A stretch of 64,000 bases of DNA from JAFGLZ01 sp964622545 (GTDB lineage: Bacteria > Planctomycetota > Phycisphaerae > UBA1845 > JAFGLZ01). Under the pieces are notes generated by a model, which saw only the letters and a program-made list of their open reading frames with translations, did no database searches and was not told the DNA's origin. Made by a program: the position numbers and the translations under genes. Of the stretch, positions 8,086-21,850 are shown piece after piece. The stretch is taken from positions 62,001 to 126,000 of the forward strand of contig CAZUQM010000014.1 of assembly GCA_964622545.1 (NCBI GenBank), written 5' to 3'. The stretch's first letter is position 1, and each line of letters begins with the position of its first letter.

Positions 8086-10005
8086 TCACTCCGCCGGCGT
8101 GAACGTCACGCGAACCGCCGCTTTCTCGACCGGCTCGGTCAGCACGATCCCGATCCGCGTCGGCAACCGCTTCGTCTTCACGTCCTCCTGGATCTCGACC
8201 GGCACGAGCTCGAACCGGCACCCGCCGGCATCAATCTCCGCACGCAACGCGTTCGTGCCGTCGTGAATCTTCAGCGACGTCGGCCCGAGCCGCTCCCACG
8301 GACTCGTGGTCACGATCGCCGTCTCGAACTTCTTCGGTGCCTTGAACGCTACCTCGTCGGTCACAATCAGACTGCCCGCACCCCCGCGCGAATACACGAA
8401 CGTCCGAACCAGGTCCTTCAATTCCGGCACCTTGTACGCCGACGCCATGTCGATCACCAGCGTGTCAGCCGCGTCGGTGAAGTCCGTACGGACCACGCGG
8501 CCCCGCGCGCTGCGGCCCTTCCGCTGTAACTGCCCGGCCACGCGCGGCACCGAATGCCCGAACGAGTTCAACACGTCGCTCTCGTAACGCTTGCTGCTGA
8601 ACGTCCGCCGCGTGTACACCTCCCCGCCCGGATCGATCACCAACGCCCGCCCGCCGACCACGCCGATGTACGAGCCCACGTCGTTGTGGTTGTGATGCTC
8701 GGCGTTGTTGCCGCCCTTGAGCGACACCGCCAGCTTGCAGCCCTTCCGATCCCCCGGCCGGCAGATCAGCACGCCCGCGTTCTCGAACCACGTCCGCGCC
8801 CCGCCCACGTCCGCCGCCTTCTCGGCCGGGGGTCGCTTCGACGCCGAGTTCGGGAATGAATAGATCACCGCGTCGAACAAGCGCCCGCTCGCCGAGACCA
8901 TCGCCTTCGACTCCCAGCGCTTCAGCCCCAGCCCCAGCCGGCGGCTGATGAAGTGCATGAGCTGTTCATCGGGCCTGGCCCGCACCGAGCAGTCCGCGTA
9001 CGACGGATACACCCCGTCGGCGATCTCGATCCGCGCCCCGTACATCGCCGGCGCCCGCGCCTCGGGCCGGCTCATCAGGTCGATACCCCCGTCCGTCGCC
9101 TGATGGATCACCTCCGACAGCAGCACGTAATGCCCGAAGCCGTAGTTCCAATACCCCACGCCCTCCGAGCAGTAGCCGTCCTTGGTGAACCCGCGGAGGA
9201 AGTTCTTCACGTACTCCCGCGCGGCGATCACGAACACGGCCCGCTCCTCGCGCTGCGGTACCTGCGCCAGTGCCGCCCCCGTCACGCCCGCCAGACACAC
9301 CGAATTCCAGTTGTTCGTGCCCAGCATCCACCAGTTCTCTTTGCGCTTGCCGGTGGCCATGTCCTTGAAGGGCTTGATCGCCCGGCGTTCGACGTTCTCG
9401 CGGATCAGCTCGCGCACCGCCGGGCTCAGCTTCTCGCCCAGCAGGTAGTTCGTCGTCGCCATCGTCCACGCCATCGCCGACGAGGCCAGGTCGATGTCCA
9501 CCTGCGTGCCCTTGAAGTTCCGCAGCGTCCGGTCGTGGGCGGGCATCACCCACGTCCGCTCGGCGCAGACCGCGCGGATGACCTTCTCCAGGTCCGGCAC
9601 GAACCGCCCCTGGTTCTCGACGCACTCGGCCAACACCAGATCGGGGATCCGCCCGCGCCGCCGGGCCGCCACACGCTGCCACCGCGTGCGATTGCCCGTC
9701 TTCGAGAAGTCCAGGAACAGCTCGTCAGGCTGCTCCGGCAGCGGCTTGCCGATGAGCTTGGCCGCGGCCGTCACGACCTTGCGATACGACGGGTGCTTGG
9801 CCAGCTTGCCCCACGCCTCGCGGTCCGACACGGGCCTGCCCACACCCACGGGCTGCTCCGGCAGCATCTTGGCCACGGCCTGGATCTGCTCAGGGGAAGG
9901 CATCTTCCCCAGCCGCGCCGCCTCGCCCACCCGGGCGACCGCGAACACCGCCACCACCGCCACCACGCTCCTCAACCGACTCACGTGCTTCATCAAATCT
10001 GACAC
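8086..10005 (-). CDS. Exported heparinase II/III-like polysaccharide lyase
   Basis: A 639-aa predicted secreted lyase for acidic polysaccharide. The start is a GTG at 10005, chosen because AAGGAGGA lies seven bases upstream and a signal peptide follows (LRSVVAVVAVFAVARVGEA, cleavage near ARLG). The N-terminal (alpha/alpha) barrel spans about 60-350, with TNNWNSVCLAG and GYCSEGVGYWNYGFGHYVLL, the latter typical of the family's substrate cleft. A beta-sandwich heparinase II/III domain follows, with HHNHNDVGSYIG near residue 438. The catalytic Tyr/His are probably in these segments. It converges with the GHKL ATPase gene (9 bp apart). A similar-fold gene at 17336-19984 suggests a polysaccharide-degrading lifestyle. 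Substrate cannot be told from sequence. Confidence 0.82.
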   Translation of the reverse strand: MSDLMKHVSRLRSVVAVVAVFAVARVGEAARLGKMPSPEQIQAVAKMLPEQPVGVGRPVSDREAWGKLAKHPSYRKVVTAAAKLIGKPLPEQPDELFLDFSKTGNRTRWQRVAARRRGRIPDLVLAECVENQGRFVPDLEKVIRAVCAERTWVMPAHDRTLRNFKGTQVDIDLASSAMAWTMATTNYLLGEKLSPAVRELIRENVERRAIKPFKDMATGKRKENWWMLGTNNWNSVCLAGVTGAALAQVPQREERAVFVIAAREYVKNFLRGFTKDGYCSEGVGYWNYGFGHYVLLSEVIHQATDGGIDLMSRPEARAPAMYGARIEIADGVYPSYADCSVRARPDEQLMHFISRRLGLGLKRWESKAMVSASGRLFDAVIYSFPNSASKRPPAEKAADVGGARTWFENAGVLICRPGDRKGCKLAVSLKGGNNAEHHNHNDVGSYIGVVGGRALVIDPGGEVYTRRTFSSKRYESDVLNSFGHSVPRVAGQLQRKGRSARGRVVRTDFTDAADTLVIDMASAYKVPELKDLVRTFVYSRGGAGSLIVTDEVAFKAPKKFETAIVTTSPWERLGPTSLKIHDGTNALRAEIDAGGCRFELVPVEIQEDVKTKRLPTRIGIVLTEPVEKAAVRVTFTPAE

Positions 10006-10173
10006 GATGGTCCTCCTTATCGATGTCCCCCCGGTGCGCGATCGTTCTCCGCTAAACGCAAGAGGATACGGCCACCGGCATCGCTTGTGAAATGCCGAAG
10101 CTGCCCTCATGGACTCAAACCCAGAAGCCTTGGCCGATGATAACGCTGCGATGTCGCACAGCCCTGTGATGTG

Positions 10174-10195
10174 GCACAGCCGCCCTCGGCTGTGC
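10174..10195. repeat. Hairpin, 9-bp stem and CCCT loop
   Basis: GCACAGCCG-CCCT-CGGCTGTGC is a perfect inverted repeat. The hairpin at 27756-27777 has the same length and loop position, with one compensating base-pair change in the stem (C-G to T-A). A smaller CACAG/CTGTG hairpin lies just before it at about 10157-10168. Confidence 0.6.
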
Positions 10196-10265
10196 GCCAG
10201 GCCAGGACTTCGGCAGGGACGTGGCTCCCGCCGAGCCGAATCCGTGGAAGGACGAGCCTCCCACT

Positions 10266-10342
10266 GAGCCCCGCTGGCTCCCGCGGCGTAGCCGAAGGCG
10301 AAGCCGGGTCCTCAGCGGGGTCACTCGCCCCGAAGGGGCGAG
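10266..10342. repeat. Dispersed hairpin repeat, copy B
   Basis: Second copy of the element at 437-510: outer arms CCCCGCTG/CAGCGGGG, the shared core GCGAAGCCGGGTC, and a trailing CGCCCC-GAA-GGGGCG inverted repeat. The trailing stem differs in sequence from copy A but is also self-complementary. Confidence 0.6.
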
Positions 10343-10406
10343 CATTCTAGGTAAGAACTTGACGCGCAACGGGCTTTCATAGAAGCGTGCGTCTTGACGC
10401 ACGTTC

Positions 10407-10445
10407 AGAGACGCGACTGTCAAGGAGCGTTGCTGTTACAGCGCT
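10407..10445. repeat. Fragment similar to the interior of the 185-bp MITE-like element
   Basis: About 39 bases beginning AGAGACGCGACTGT-AAGGAGCGTTG match positions about 16935-16973 and 43980-44018 inside the two full elements. The terminal repeats are absent, so it is either a decayed remnant or an independent copy of the shared internal motif. Confidence 0.5.
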
Positions 10446-10528
10446 CACGCAAATAGGTGACTGTCCCGAACGGCACTGCCGTTCGTGACGGTCCCCAATG
10501 AGCCAACTTGACTGGCTCAATCGTTCCG

Positions 10529-10552
10529 ACGTGTCGACTTGTTGACGTGTCG
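10529..10552. repeat. GTCGAC-rich repeat, copy 1
   Basis: Pattern ACGTG(T/G)CGACTTG(T/C)TGACGTGTCG; it matches 17339-17362 at all but two of 24 positions. Both copies lie at the 3' side of a minus-strand gene. Confidence 0.5.
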
Positions 10553-10576
10553 CCGTCTTCTCTGGATCCCGGGTTG

Positions 10577-10616
10577 CAGACCCCGAAACCCGATCCCAGA
10601 CCCTAAACCCTATCCC
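10577..10616. repeat. Two-unit 20-bp tandem repeat overlapping the gltD stop
   Basis: The units CAGACCCCGAAACCCGATCC and CAGACCCTAAACCCTATCCC are adjacent and differ at three positions. The gltD stop codon (10610-10612) lies inside the second unit, so the repeat begins within the end of the gene. Confidence 0.5.
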
Positions 10617-12032
10617 CCGCCTCTCAGCCACCGGTCGATCGCGGCCGCGGCCTGTCGGCCATCGTAGATCGCCCGCACCACCAGCGACGCGCCCTTGACC
10701 GTATCGCCGCTGGCGAACACCCCCTCCTCGCTCGTCATGTAGTCCTTCACCACGACGTTGCCCCGCGCGTCCAGCTCCAACCCGAGCTGCTCGATGAAGC
10801 CCTTGTGCACCACATGAACGAACCCCATCGCCAGCAGCACCAGGTCGACCGGCATGCTGAACTCCGAGCCCGGCCGCTCCTTCAGCTCCATGCCCTTCGC
10901 CCCCGCGACCCAGTCCACCTCGCAGCCGTGCAGCTCCGTCGCCGTGTCGCCCTCGCCCGTCAGCTCCTTCGTCAGCACGCTCCACCGGCGATGGCACCCC
11001 TCCTCCTGCGACGACGACGTCCGCAGGATCTGAGGCCACATCGGCCACGGCGTCGCCGGGTTGCTCCCCTCCGGCGGCATCGACAGGATCTCGAACTGAT
11101 GCACCTCCTTGGCGCCCTGCCGCAGCGACGTCCCGATGCAGTCGCTGCCCGTGTCGCCGCCGCCGATGACCACCACGGTCTTGTCCTTGGCCAGGATCGG
11201 GTCAGCCGGCGGCGTCTCGTCATAGTCGCCCGCCACCCGGCGGTTCTGCTGCGAGAGAAAGTCCATCGCGAACACGACGTTCTTGAACTCGGCTCCGGGA
11301 ACCGTCAGCGGCCGCGGCTGGCCCGCCCCCATCGTCAGGCACACCGCGTCAAACGTCTTGCGGAGATACCGCGCCGAGATGTCCTCGCCGATGATCACGT
11401 CCGTCTCGAAATCCACCCCCTCGGCCGCGAGCTGCCGCAACCGCCGGTCGAGCACGCCCTTGTCCAGCTTGAAGTCGGGAATGCCGTACCGCAGCAGGCC
11501 CCCGATCCGGTTGTCCCTCTCGAACACCGTCACGTCGTGACCCGCCCGAGCGAGCTGCTGGGCCGCGGCCAGTCCCGCCGGACCCGACCCGATGACCGCC
11601 ACGCTCCGTCCCGTGCGCTTCCTGGCCGGCATCGGCTCGATCCAACCCTCGGCGAACGCACGCTCGGCGATCTGATACTCGATGTGCTTGATCAGAACCG
11701 GCTCGCTGTTGATGCTCAGGGTGCAGGCCGGTTCGCACGGCGCGGGGCAGACGCGCCCCGTGATCTCCGGGAAGTTGTTCGTCGCGTGCAGGTTGTCCGA
11801 CGCCTCCCGCCACTTGCCGCGGTAGACCAGGTCGTTGAACTCAGGGATCCGGTTCCACACCGGGCACCCCGCGCTGTGACAGAACGGAATCCCGCAATCC
11901 ATGCACCGCGCCGCCTGACGGACCAGCTTCTCCACCGGGTGCGGCAGGTCCAGCTCGCGAAAATCGCCGAGACGCTCGGCCACCGGACGATGGCCGATCT
12001 CCTCGCGACGGAATTCCATGAAACCCGTCGGC

Positions 12033-12040
<8 letters not shown>
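10610..12040 (-). CDS. gltD: Glutamate synthase (NADPH) small subunit
   Basis: A 476-aa flavoprotein that takes electrons from NAD(P)H and passes them to GltB for making glutamate from glutamine and 2-oxoglutarate. The N-terminal iron-sulfur region has CMDCGIPFCHSAGCPVWN and later RVCPAPCEPAC. The FAD site is VIGSGPAGLAAAQQLA and the NAD(P) site is VVVIGGGDTGSDC; the C-terminus has GVFASGDTVKGASLVV. GTG at 12040 is the start: GGAGGAGGTGTTCC precedes it, and it overlaps the end of gltB by eight bases, implying translational coupling. A longer open reading upstream lies inside gltB. Length is normal for the family. Confidence 0.95.
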
Positions 12041-16604
<4,564 letters not shown>

Positions 16605-16877
16605 GGTCATCCCGTGTGCGGCGCGATCGGCCGGAGCCACCGCGCCTGTCGATCAGTGAACTACCTAGGGATCGCCCTGTAGGCGGAACACATTATTGTA
16701 GAGGATTACGGCCCTCGGTACGACCCCGCCCTCAACGAAACTCACCGAGAGCGAGCATAACATGGCTATCTTATGCAGCTTACGCCGGCATCCACCCAGG
16801 TGGCATCCTGTCTACCCTTGTCGTTTCCTCCACCGGGGTGCCCAAACCGACATGGCGTTCTGCCCGGAAAGCGGTTC

Positions 16878-17062
16878 CTAGTAGTCCAACACAATTGAAT
16901 TTGTCGGTTCCACAACTTCGGGGTCGTCGTCAGAGACGCGACTGTGAAGGAGCGTTGTCGTTCAGGCGCTCCAACAACACAGCTCCCTGACGGTCGCTGC
17001 TCTGATAGGCGTATCGCTTACCTGATCGGAACCCACAAAAACAAGTGTGGTCGGGTACTAGT
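16878..17062. mobile_element. MITE-like element, copy 1 (185 bp)
   Basis: Same length as the copy at 43926-44110. By eye there are about 20 mismatches and no gaps (about 89% identity), with similarity stopping at the ends. The left end is CTAGTAGTCC and the right end is GGGTACTAGT, giving imperfect terminal inverted repeats (GTA-CCGAC-ACA pattern) flanked by TA. The interior can fold: GGAGCG with CGCTCC, and GCGAC with GTCGC. There is no coding capacity. A TA target and inverted ends would fit an IS630/Tc1-type MITE; that family assignment is inference. Confidence 0.6.
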
Positions 17063-17135
17063 GCTGCCTTTCAGAAGTGTCGCGACGACCTGTCCGAGCC
17101 GCCGGAGTCATCCGGCGCGGCCGCGCGGCATGAAT

Positions 17136-17161
17136 GCCGCGGCTCCAGCAGCAGCCGTGGC
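17136..17161. repeat. Hairpin, 9-bp stem
   Basis: GCCGCGGCT, eight-base loop, AGCCGTGGC: nine paired positions including one wobble. It sits 3' of the lyase-like gene and may end its transcript, but has no T run. Confidence 0.4.
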
Positions 17162-17335
17162 GTGTGCCCCCCCCTGTCCCTAGTCGCACGATGTGTGAAA
17201 CGCAGCCCTAGAATCCGTCTCCGACGGCCACCCGACTCGCAGGGTCGGCGGATCAGAGACCCGGGTGGAGTCGGCCGCCAGGCCGACGAACCACGAGGTC
17301 ACCTCAGGTGTCCTGTGATAGCGAAAGGCCTCCTG

Positions 17336-19984
17336 TCAACGTGGCGACTTGCTGACGTGTCGACGTGTTGACGTCTCGACGTTTGCCACCCACCGCCCGG
17401 CCTCGGGAAGCTCATCGGCCGAGGTCTGCGGACTCGCCTCACCGTCGGCGGCGTCCACCAGGATGCTGGCCGTCGCGCTCTCTCCGAAGGTCTTGTCCCC
17501 GTGACGGAAGCCCGGGACGTCTACGGCCAGGGCCACCTTTCCGTCCTCCGACCGGATCTCCAGCGAAGCGGGGCGATCCGCACCGAGCTGGCCCCGAATC
17601 CGCCAGCCGCCGAGCCGCACCGAGCCGTCCCGTCCGCTCTTCGGTTCGTCGAACCCACCGCTCGCGCCCTTGGGCACGAGCTGCAACAGCGAGAGGAACC
17701 GCATCGTCCGGCACCGCCGCTTGGGCTCGACCGTCGCGTGCCACTGATCCGGAAAGACCTTCGGCTTCTTGCCACGGTACGTCTTCTTGGCCCAGTTGAC
17801 CGCCGGCGGGTCGAACTCCGTGCTGAGCCTCAGCTCCAAGGGCGTCGTACCCGTCACGTCGACGCGGGCATCCGCCCGCGGCGCCGCAGCGACCAGACGA
17901 CACCGTCCGCCCTCGGCCCGCATTTCCGTCGGACTGTGCAGCAGCCAGCTCCACCGCGCATCGTGGTCGGCTACCAGGTCGTCATACACCACGACGAGGT
18001 TCGGTCGCAGCAGCACGAGGTGCCGCCGGAACCGCTTCAACCCCGCCCGACCGTACGCGGCCGAGGCATCCCCGCAGCAGTAGCTCAACCGATCGCTGTT
18101 GAGGAACCGTGCGATCCACCCGAAACCTTCCGTCCCGTCGGTCTGGCCCTTGCCGTCGATCAAGACCGAGTTGTGCCCCCGCGTGGCCTTGTACCATGTC
18201 TTCGTGTGCGGATCCGCCATCGCGATGTAATAACCCGAGTTCAGGAAGACCGGCTCGCCGCCATAGATGATGTGAAATGCGTTCTGGCAGGCATGCGCAT
18301 GACTTACGGCCCCGTAGGGGCTCGACCGGAATCCTACCATAACGTCGTATTCCGTTTTTCCCAGCCCCGTGTGCATCGACACGACGCCGACGTCCCGAAA
18401 CGCCTTGGCCTGCGGCAGATCCGTCGGCGGTTTCGGCTTGAGCGACGCCGGCTTCGGCGAGCCGTGCACTCTGCGATGCCAGGTCAGACCCGCCGGCAGA
18501 TCCAGCTCCCGCCGCTCACCGGCGAGACAAGCACCCACGTACCACAGGGCGTACGGATTGCTGAATCGACGCCCCAGCTCCTCGACGAAGGCCAGCCGCT
18601 TGTCGCGCGGATGCTCTCGCAGTTCACAGGCGTCGCCGAAGCCGTCCGGGACCGACTGCGGCGGCCAGGTGTACATCAGGAAATCGGGCGCGTTGCGATA
18701 CCACGCGTGCTGCATCAGATCGACGCCGGTCAATCGCTTCATCAGCGACGGCAGCAACAGCAAAGTGTCGACGTTGACCTTGAAGTAGCTGTTGCCGTTG
18801 GCCCATCCGCCGTCGTCGCCGCCCATGAGAGGGAAGCGGGCGAGCCACAGGCCGTACACGTAGCTCGCCCAGGCGGCGGCCTCGGGCAACTCGCCCAGGG
18901 TGGCGAACGCCACCTCGGTGAATTCCATCAGCAGGTGCTGCCAGATGTGGGCTCGGAAGACACGGGTCTCGAGGTTGTTGACGTTGGATGCGTACCAACG
19001 CCCCGCGCGGACCTTCATCGCCTCGAGCAGGAGCTTGCGCTGGTCCTCCGTTAGCAGCCCGTGACACGTGTCGTAGGCCAGCGCCATCGCTCGCATGCAC
19101 GAGCCGTCGGCGAAGTCGCTGACCTTGGGGCGCGTGAAGCCGTCGGGGTCCCAGCCGGCCACATGCACGGCCCGACGAATCGCCTCGCGCGCGTACCGCT
19201 CATCGTCGGTGAGCAGGTACGTGCTGGTGAGCCACTCGACCGCGTCGGCCATCCTTCCGGCCAGACGCTTGCTGTCCCACCGTCGAAACTTGAAGACCTG
19301 GTAGCGGTCTTGACCCTTCTTCGGCGTCGCTGCGTCCGACGGCAGCGGCTTGCCGAGACACGCGTCGGCCTGGCGGATGAAGCGCTGCCGCGCGGCCGCT
19401 TGGGCGAAGGCACGCCGGATGGCCTTGGTTTCGTCGGGCGTGGCCCAGAGCCTGGGGTGTCCCTTCGGACACGCGGCCAGGACCTTCGTCGCCGGCGGCA
19501 GGAGGCGCACCGTCGCCTCGTCGGTGACACGAAAGGTGTGCGTCGGCGACCACGAGACTTCGCCGGACGAACGTACCGGTCCGACCTGCCAGTACCACCG
19601 TCCGGGCGCGAGCCTGCGATGCAGGTTGAAGAACGCGGTCGAGAGGTCGTCGGCCCGTATCGTGGATCCGGCGGGAAACTCACGGTCACGGGAGAGGCGG
19701 ACCGCATAGCGAACGTCGCGGCGGAAGTCTGCCGGCCAGAGCAGCGACGGCGGGTTGACCGACACGGCCACGTCGAAGGCCGGGCTGGGCACCGCACGGG
19801 GATCGGTCAGGAGGGCGTCCACGCCGCCGATGGGGCCTCTGGCCTCGAGCTTTTCGTCCTCGGCTTGGTGGGTGCCTCTATCGATCGTGCGGTTGCTTTG
19901 ACTGCATCCGGTGGCCAGCCCTGCCACGCCTGCGGCGGCGGTGGTCAGGAACTCTCGTCTGCGAATCCTACGTCTTGCTGTCAT
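17336..19984 (-). CDS. Tat-exported lipoprotein with DUF4962 and heparinase II/III-like domains
   Basis: An 882-aa predicted polysaccharide lyase. The N-terminus is a twin-arginine signal with lipobox (RRIRRREFLTTAAAGVAGLA, then TGC), so it should be exported folded and lipid-anchored. A fibronectin-like domain follows (about 60-160, RWYWQVGPV). Then comes an alpha/alpha toroid (about 190-520) with GWANGNSYFKVNVDTLL, and a beta-sandwich with SPYGAVSHAHACQNAFHI near residue 565, where family members place catalytic His. The start ATG has GAGGTCG seven bases upstream. The last ~17 residues are encoded by a GTCGAC-rich repeat and are probably not part of the fold. It diverges from the DUF1961 gene, and the two may act on one glycan. 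Confidence 0.82.
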   Translation of the reverse strand: MTARRRIRRREFLTTAAAGVAGLATGCSQSNRTIDRGTHQAEDEKLEARGPIGGVDALLTDPRAVPSPAFDVAVSVNPPSLLWPADFRRDVRYAVRLSRDREFPAGSTIRADDLSTAFFNLHRRLAPGRWYWQVGPVRSSGEVSWSPTHTFRVTDEATVRLLPPATKVLAACPKGHPRLWATPDETKAIRRAFAQAAARQRFIRQADACLGKPLPSDAATPKKGQDRYQVFKFRRWDSKRLAGRMADAVEWLTSTYLLTDDERYAREAIRRAVHVAGWDPDGFTRPKVSDFADGSCMRAMALAYDTCHGLLTEDQRKLLLEAMKVRAGRWYASNVNNLETRVFRAHIWQHLLMEFTEVAFATLGELPEAAAWASYVYGLWLARFPLMGGDDGGWANGNSYFKVNVDTLLLLPSLMKRLTGVDLMQHAWYRNAPDFLMYTWPPQSVPDGFGDACELREHPRDKRLAFVEELGRRFSNPYALWYVGACLAGERRELDLPAGLTWHRRVHGSPKPASLKPKPPTDLPQAKAFRDVGVVSMHTGLGKTEYDVMVGFRSSPYGAVSHAHACQNAFHIIYGGEPVFLNSGYYIAMADPHTKTWYKATRGHNSVLIDGKGQTDGTEGFGWIARFLNSDRLSYCCGDASAAYGRAGLKRFRRHLVLLRPNLVVVYDDLVADHDARWSWLLHSPTEMRAEGGRCRLVAAAPRADARVDVTGTTPLELRLSTEFDPPAVNWAKKTYRGKKPKVFPDQWHATVEPKRRCRTMRFLSLLQLVPKGASGGFDEPKSGRDGSVRLGGWRIRGQLGADRPASLEIRSEDGKVALAVDVPGFRHGDKTFGESATASILVDAADGEASPQTSADELPEAGRWVANVETSTRRHVSKSPR
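17339..17362. repeat. GTCGAC-rich repeat, copy 2, inside the 3' end of the lyase-like gene
   Basis: It matches 10529-10552 at 22 of 24 positions. The repetition continues to about 17382 with further TGTCGACGTGTTGACG steps. It supplies the C-terminal codons (STRRHVSKSPR) and stop of the overlapping gene. Confidence 0.5.
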
Positions 19985-20275
19985 ACGACGACCTCATAGC
20001 AGCCTTTGCCGGTCGGGGTTGGCGATGGCCCGTATGCGCGTTGTCGCTCACTTCGAGCGTCGTCGATCCTATCAGGCCGCGTGCTTGAGGACCAACCGCG
20101 ACGGTCGGGCGCGAATGCCGCCCTCAGCCCCGGCGGAGGTGCCTCGTCATCCCTTGACCGTGCGGTCAGGCCGCGAGGATGATGTCATCCAACGTATTTG
20201 GCTACGTCCGCATGGCACGCGAGGCCGGTTGCGGCACCCCACGGGATGCCCGACCCGATCGGAGGAACACCTCTC

Positions 20276-21553
20276 ATGATTGCGAAGGGAACACGTTTCG
20301 GCTGCGTCCCGCTCGTCGCGCTGACGTTGGTGTCCTGCGCGAGCCCGTGTACCGCCGGCACGGCCGGTCGGGCGACATCGCTGGAGCCAGCGCTCGGGGC
20401 GCAGGGGACGCTGTCCTTCACCATGAAGGTAGACCAGACGTACCGTAACGGATTGAACGCCAAGAGCGTCCGCGTCGGCTTGCTGGACGTCCCGCGCGTG
20501 GCGCGGCTTGACTTCCAACAAGGGCAAGCCGCCTGTCAGCTTCGTTGGATCTGGCTCAGGCGGGGACGAGACCAGAACCTGACGGTGAATACGCCAAGCC
20601 TGCCCGAAGGCGAGTACGCGGTCGCTTTCACGTGGGATACCCAGCAGGGATTGTTCAACGGCTACGTGAACGGTACGCCGCTTCGGCTGCCGGGAACGAA
20701 ACTGGGCTCGTGGTCGGTCCCGCGTATCGATCAGGTTCGCGTCTCGGAGGGGCCGGTCCTCGTGACGTCGGTCAAGGCCCTGCCGCGCTATCTGTCCGAG
20801 TCGGAGGCGGTCAAGCTCGTGCCCGAGAAGCTTCGAGGGCGTCATGCGGACCTGTTCGGCGGCAAGCCGGTATGCCGGCCGATGGACATCCAGGGTTCTC
20901 GCGGCGGGCTGGTCTATGAGGCTGCCCTGGATGACGCATCGGACATCAAAGGCTGGATCATGGAGGGACCGGGCACGGTGGCGTTCAAGGACGGATGGAT
21001 GGAGATGGCCTCGACCGAGCCCGAGGGACGCCATGGCCACATCGTGCACTGGTGCCCGAAGGACCTGCCGGACCGGTTCGTGGCCGAGTGGGACTTCCAG
21101 GCCGTCTCGGAGCTCGGGTTGTGCATCGTCTTCTTCGCGGCCGAGGGCGCGAAGGGGCAAGACATCTTCGACCCGGCTCTGCCGAAGCGCAACGGGGTCT
21201 TCAGGCAATACACGCGGGGTGCGATTCGGAGCTACCACATCTCGTACTACGCGAACACGCCGTCGAACCAGGGCCGGATCACGTCGAACATGCGGAAGAA
21301 CAACTGGTTCTTCCTGGTGGCCAACGGTCCCCCGGGCGTCGTGCCCGGGTCGAAGGCGGTTCATCACGTCCGCCTGATCAAGGACGGTGCGCACGTCCAG
21401 TTTCAGGTGGACGGGGGCGTGGTCATCGACTTCACCGACGACGGCCGGCGGTACGGGCCGATCTTGACCGACGGCAAGATCGGTCTGCGACAGATGCAGT
21501 GGATGGTGGCGCGGTATCGCAACCTCAAAGTGTGGCGGCTCGAGGGGCGGTAG
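20276..21553 (+). CDS. Exported DUF1961-family (concanavalin-like) protein
   Basis: A 425-aa predicted exported protein. The C-terminal ~200 residues are recognisable as DUF1961, a lectin/glucanase-fold family: GLCIVFFAAEGAKGQDIFDP, SYHISYYANTP, NMRKNNWFFLVANGPPG, HHVRLIKDGAHVQFQVDG and IGLRQMQWMVARYRNLKVW. The N-terminal ~150 residues form another beta-rich module of unknown type. ATG at 20276 is chosen over an upstream in-frame ATG at 20198, because GGAGG lies about ten bases before it and a lipoprotein-like signal follows (VPLVALTLVSC). It diverges from the Tat-exported lyase-like gene; joint action on an algal or host polysaccharide is plausible but not shown. Confidence 0.8.
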   Translation: MIAKGTRFGCVPLVALTLVSCASPCTAGTAGRATSLEPALGAQGTLSFTMKVDQTYRNGLNAKSVRVGLLDVPRVARLDFQQGQAACQLRWIWLRRGRDQNLTVNTPSLPEGEYAVAFTWDTQQGLFNGYVNGTPLRLPGTKLGSWSVPRIDQVRVSEGPVLVTSVKALPRYLSESEAVKLVPEKLRGRHADLFGGKPVCRPMDIQGSRGGLVYEAALDDASDIKGWIMEGPGTVAFKDGWMEMASTEPEGRHGHIVHWCPKDLPDRFVAEWDFQAVSELGLCIVFFAAEGAKGQDIFDPALPKRNGVFRQYTRGAIRSYHISYYANTPSNQGRITSNMRKNNWFFLVANGPPGVVPGSKAVHHVRLIKDGAHVQFQVDGGVVIDFTDDGRRYGPILTDGKIGLRQMQWMVARYRNLKVWRLEGR

Positions 21554-21850
21554 GGGCCGGGCTCTCACCGGCCGATGGAGGCGACATCCGATCCTGTCTT
21601 ACTCTGTCGGGCCTTCCTACTCAGGCGTGGTCCCGCGCTCGTGGCGCTCGGTCCGAGTGTGACGGATCGTGAGCCGATTTAACGTCCGATAACTCATTCG
21701 TCCATGTGCGAGGCTTGTGATAAAGCCCGCGGCGGGAGGTGCCGATAACCTAACGGGCCTCCGGCGCGCGCCGCGGACCCGGGGACCACCCCAGGCTGCG
21801 TGCATGGAGCGAACGGAATCGCGGCCCGATCCGGCGGATGGAGTCCGCAA

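Larger units (their letters stand above)
10006..10609. other. 604-bp repeat-rich intergenic region
   Basis: The gap between gltD and the lyase gene (both minus strand) is a collection of short repeats: a 9-bp-stem hairpin at 10174-10195, hairpin-repeat copy B at 10266-10342, a fragment of the MITE-like element at 10407-10445, a GTCGAC-rich segment at 10529-10552 and a 20-bp tandem repeat at 10577-10616. The lyase ribosome site lies at 10011-10019. No gene is evident. Confidence 0.55.
16605..17335. other. 731-bp intergenic region carrying a MITE-like element
   Basis: It lies between gltB (start at 16604) and the 3' end of the lyase-like gene on the same strand. It contains the 185-bp element at 16878-17062, a hairpin at 17136-17161 and, nearest gltB, the presumed gltBD promoter region. 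Open frames here are short and lack recognisable features. Confidence 0.5.

Noticed and set aside
9493..10090. Plus-strand frames antisense to the heparinase-like gene
   Set aside because: Composition is that of a shadow frame and they overlap a gene with signal peptide and catalytic-domain motifs.
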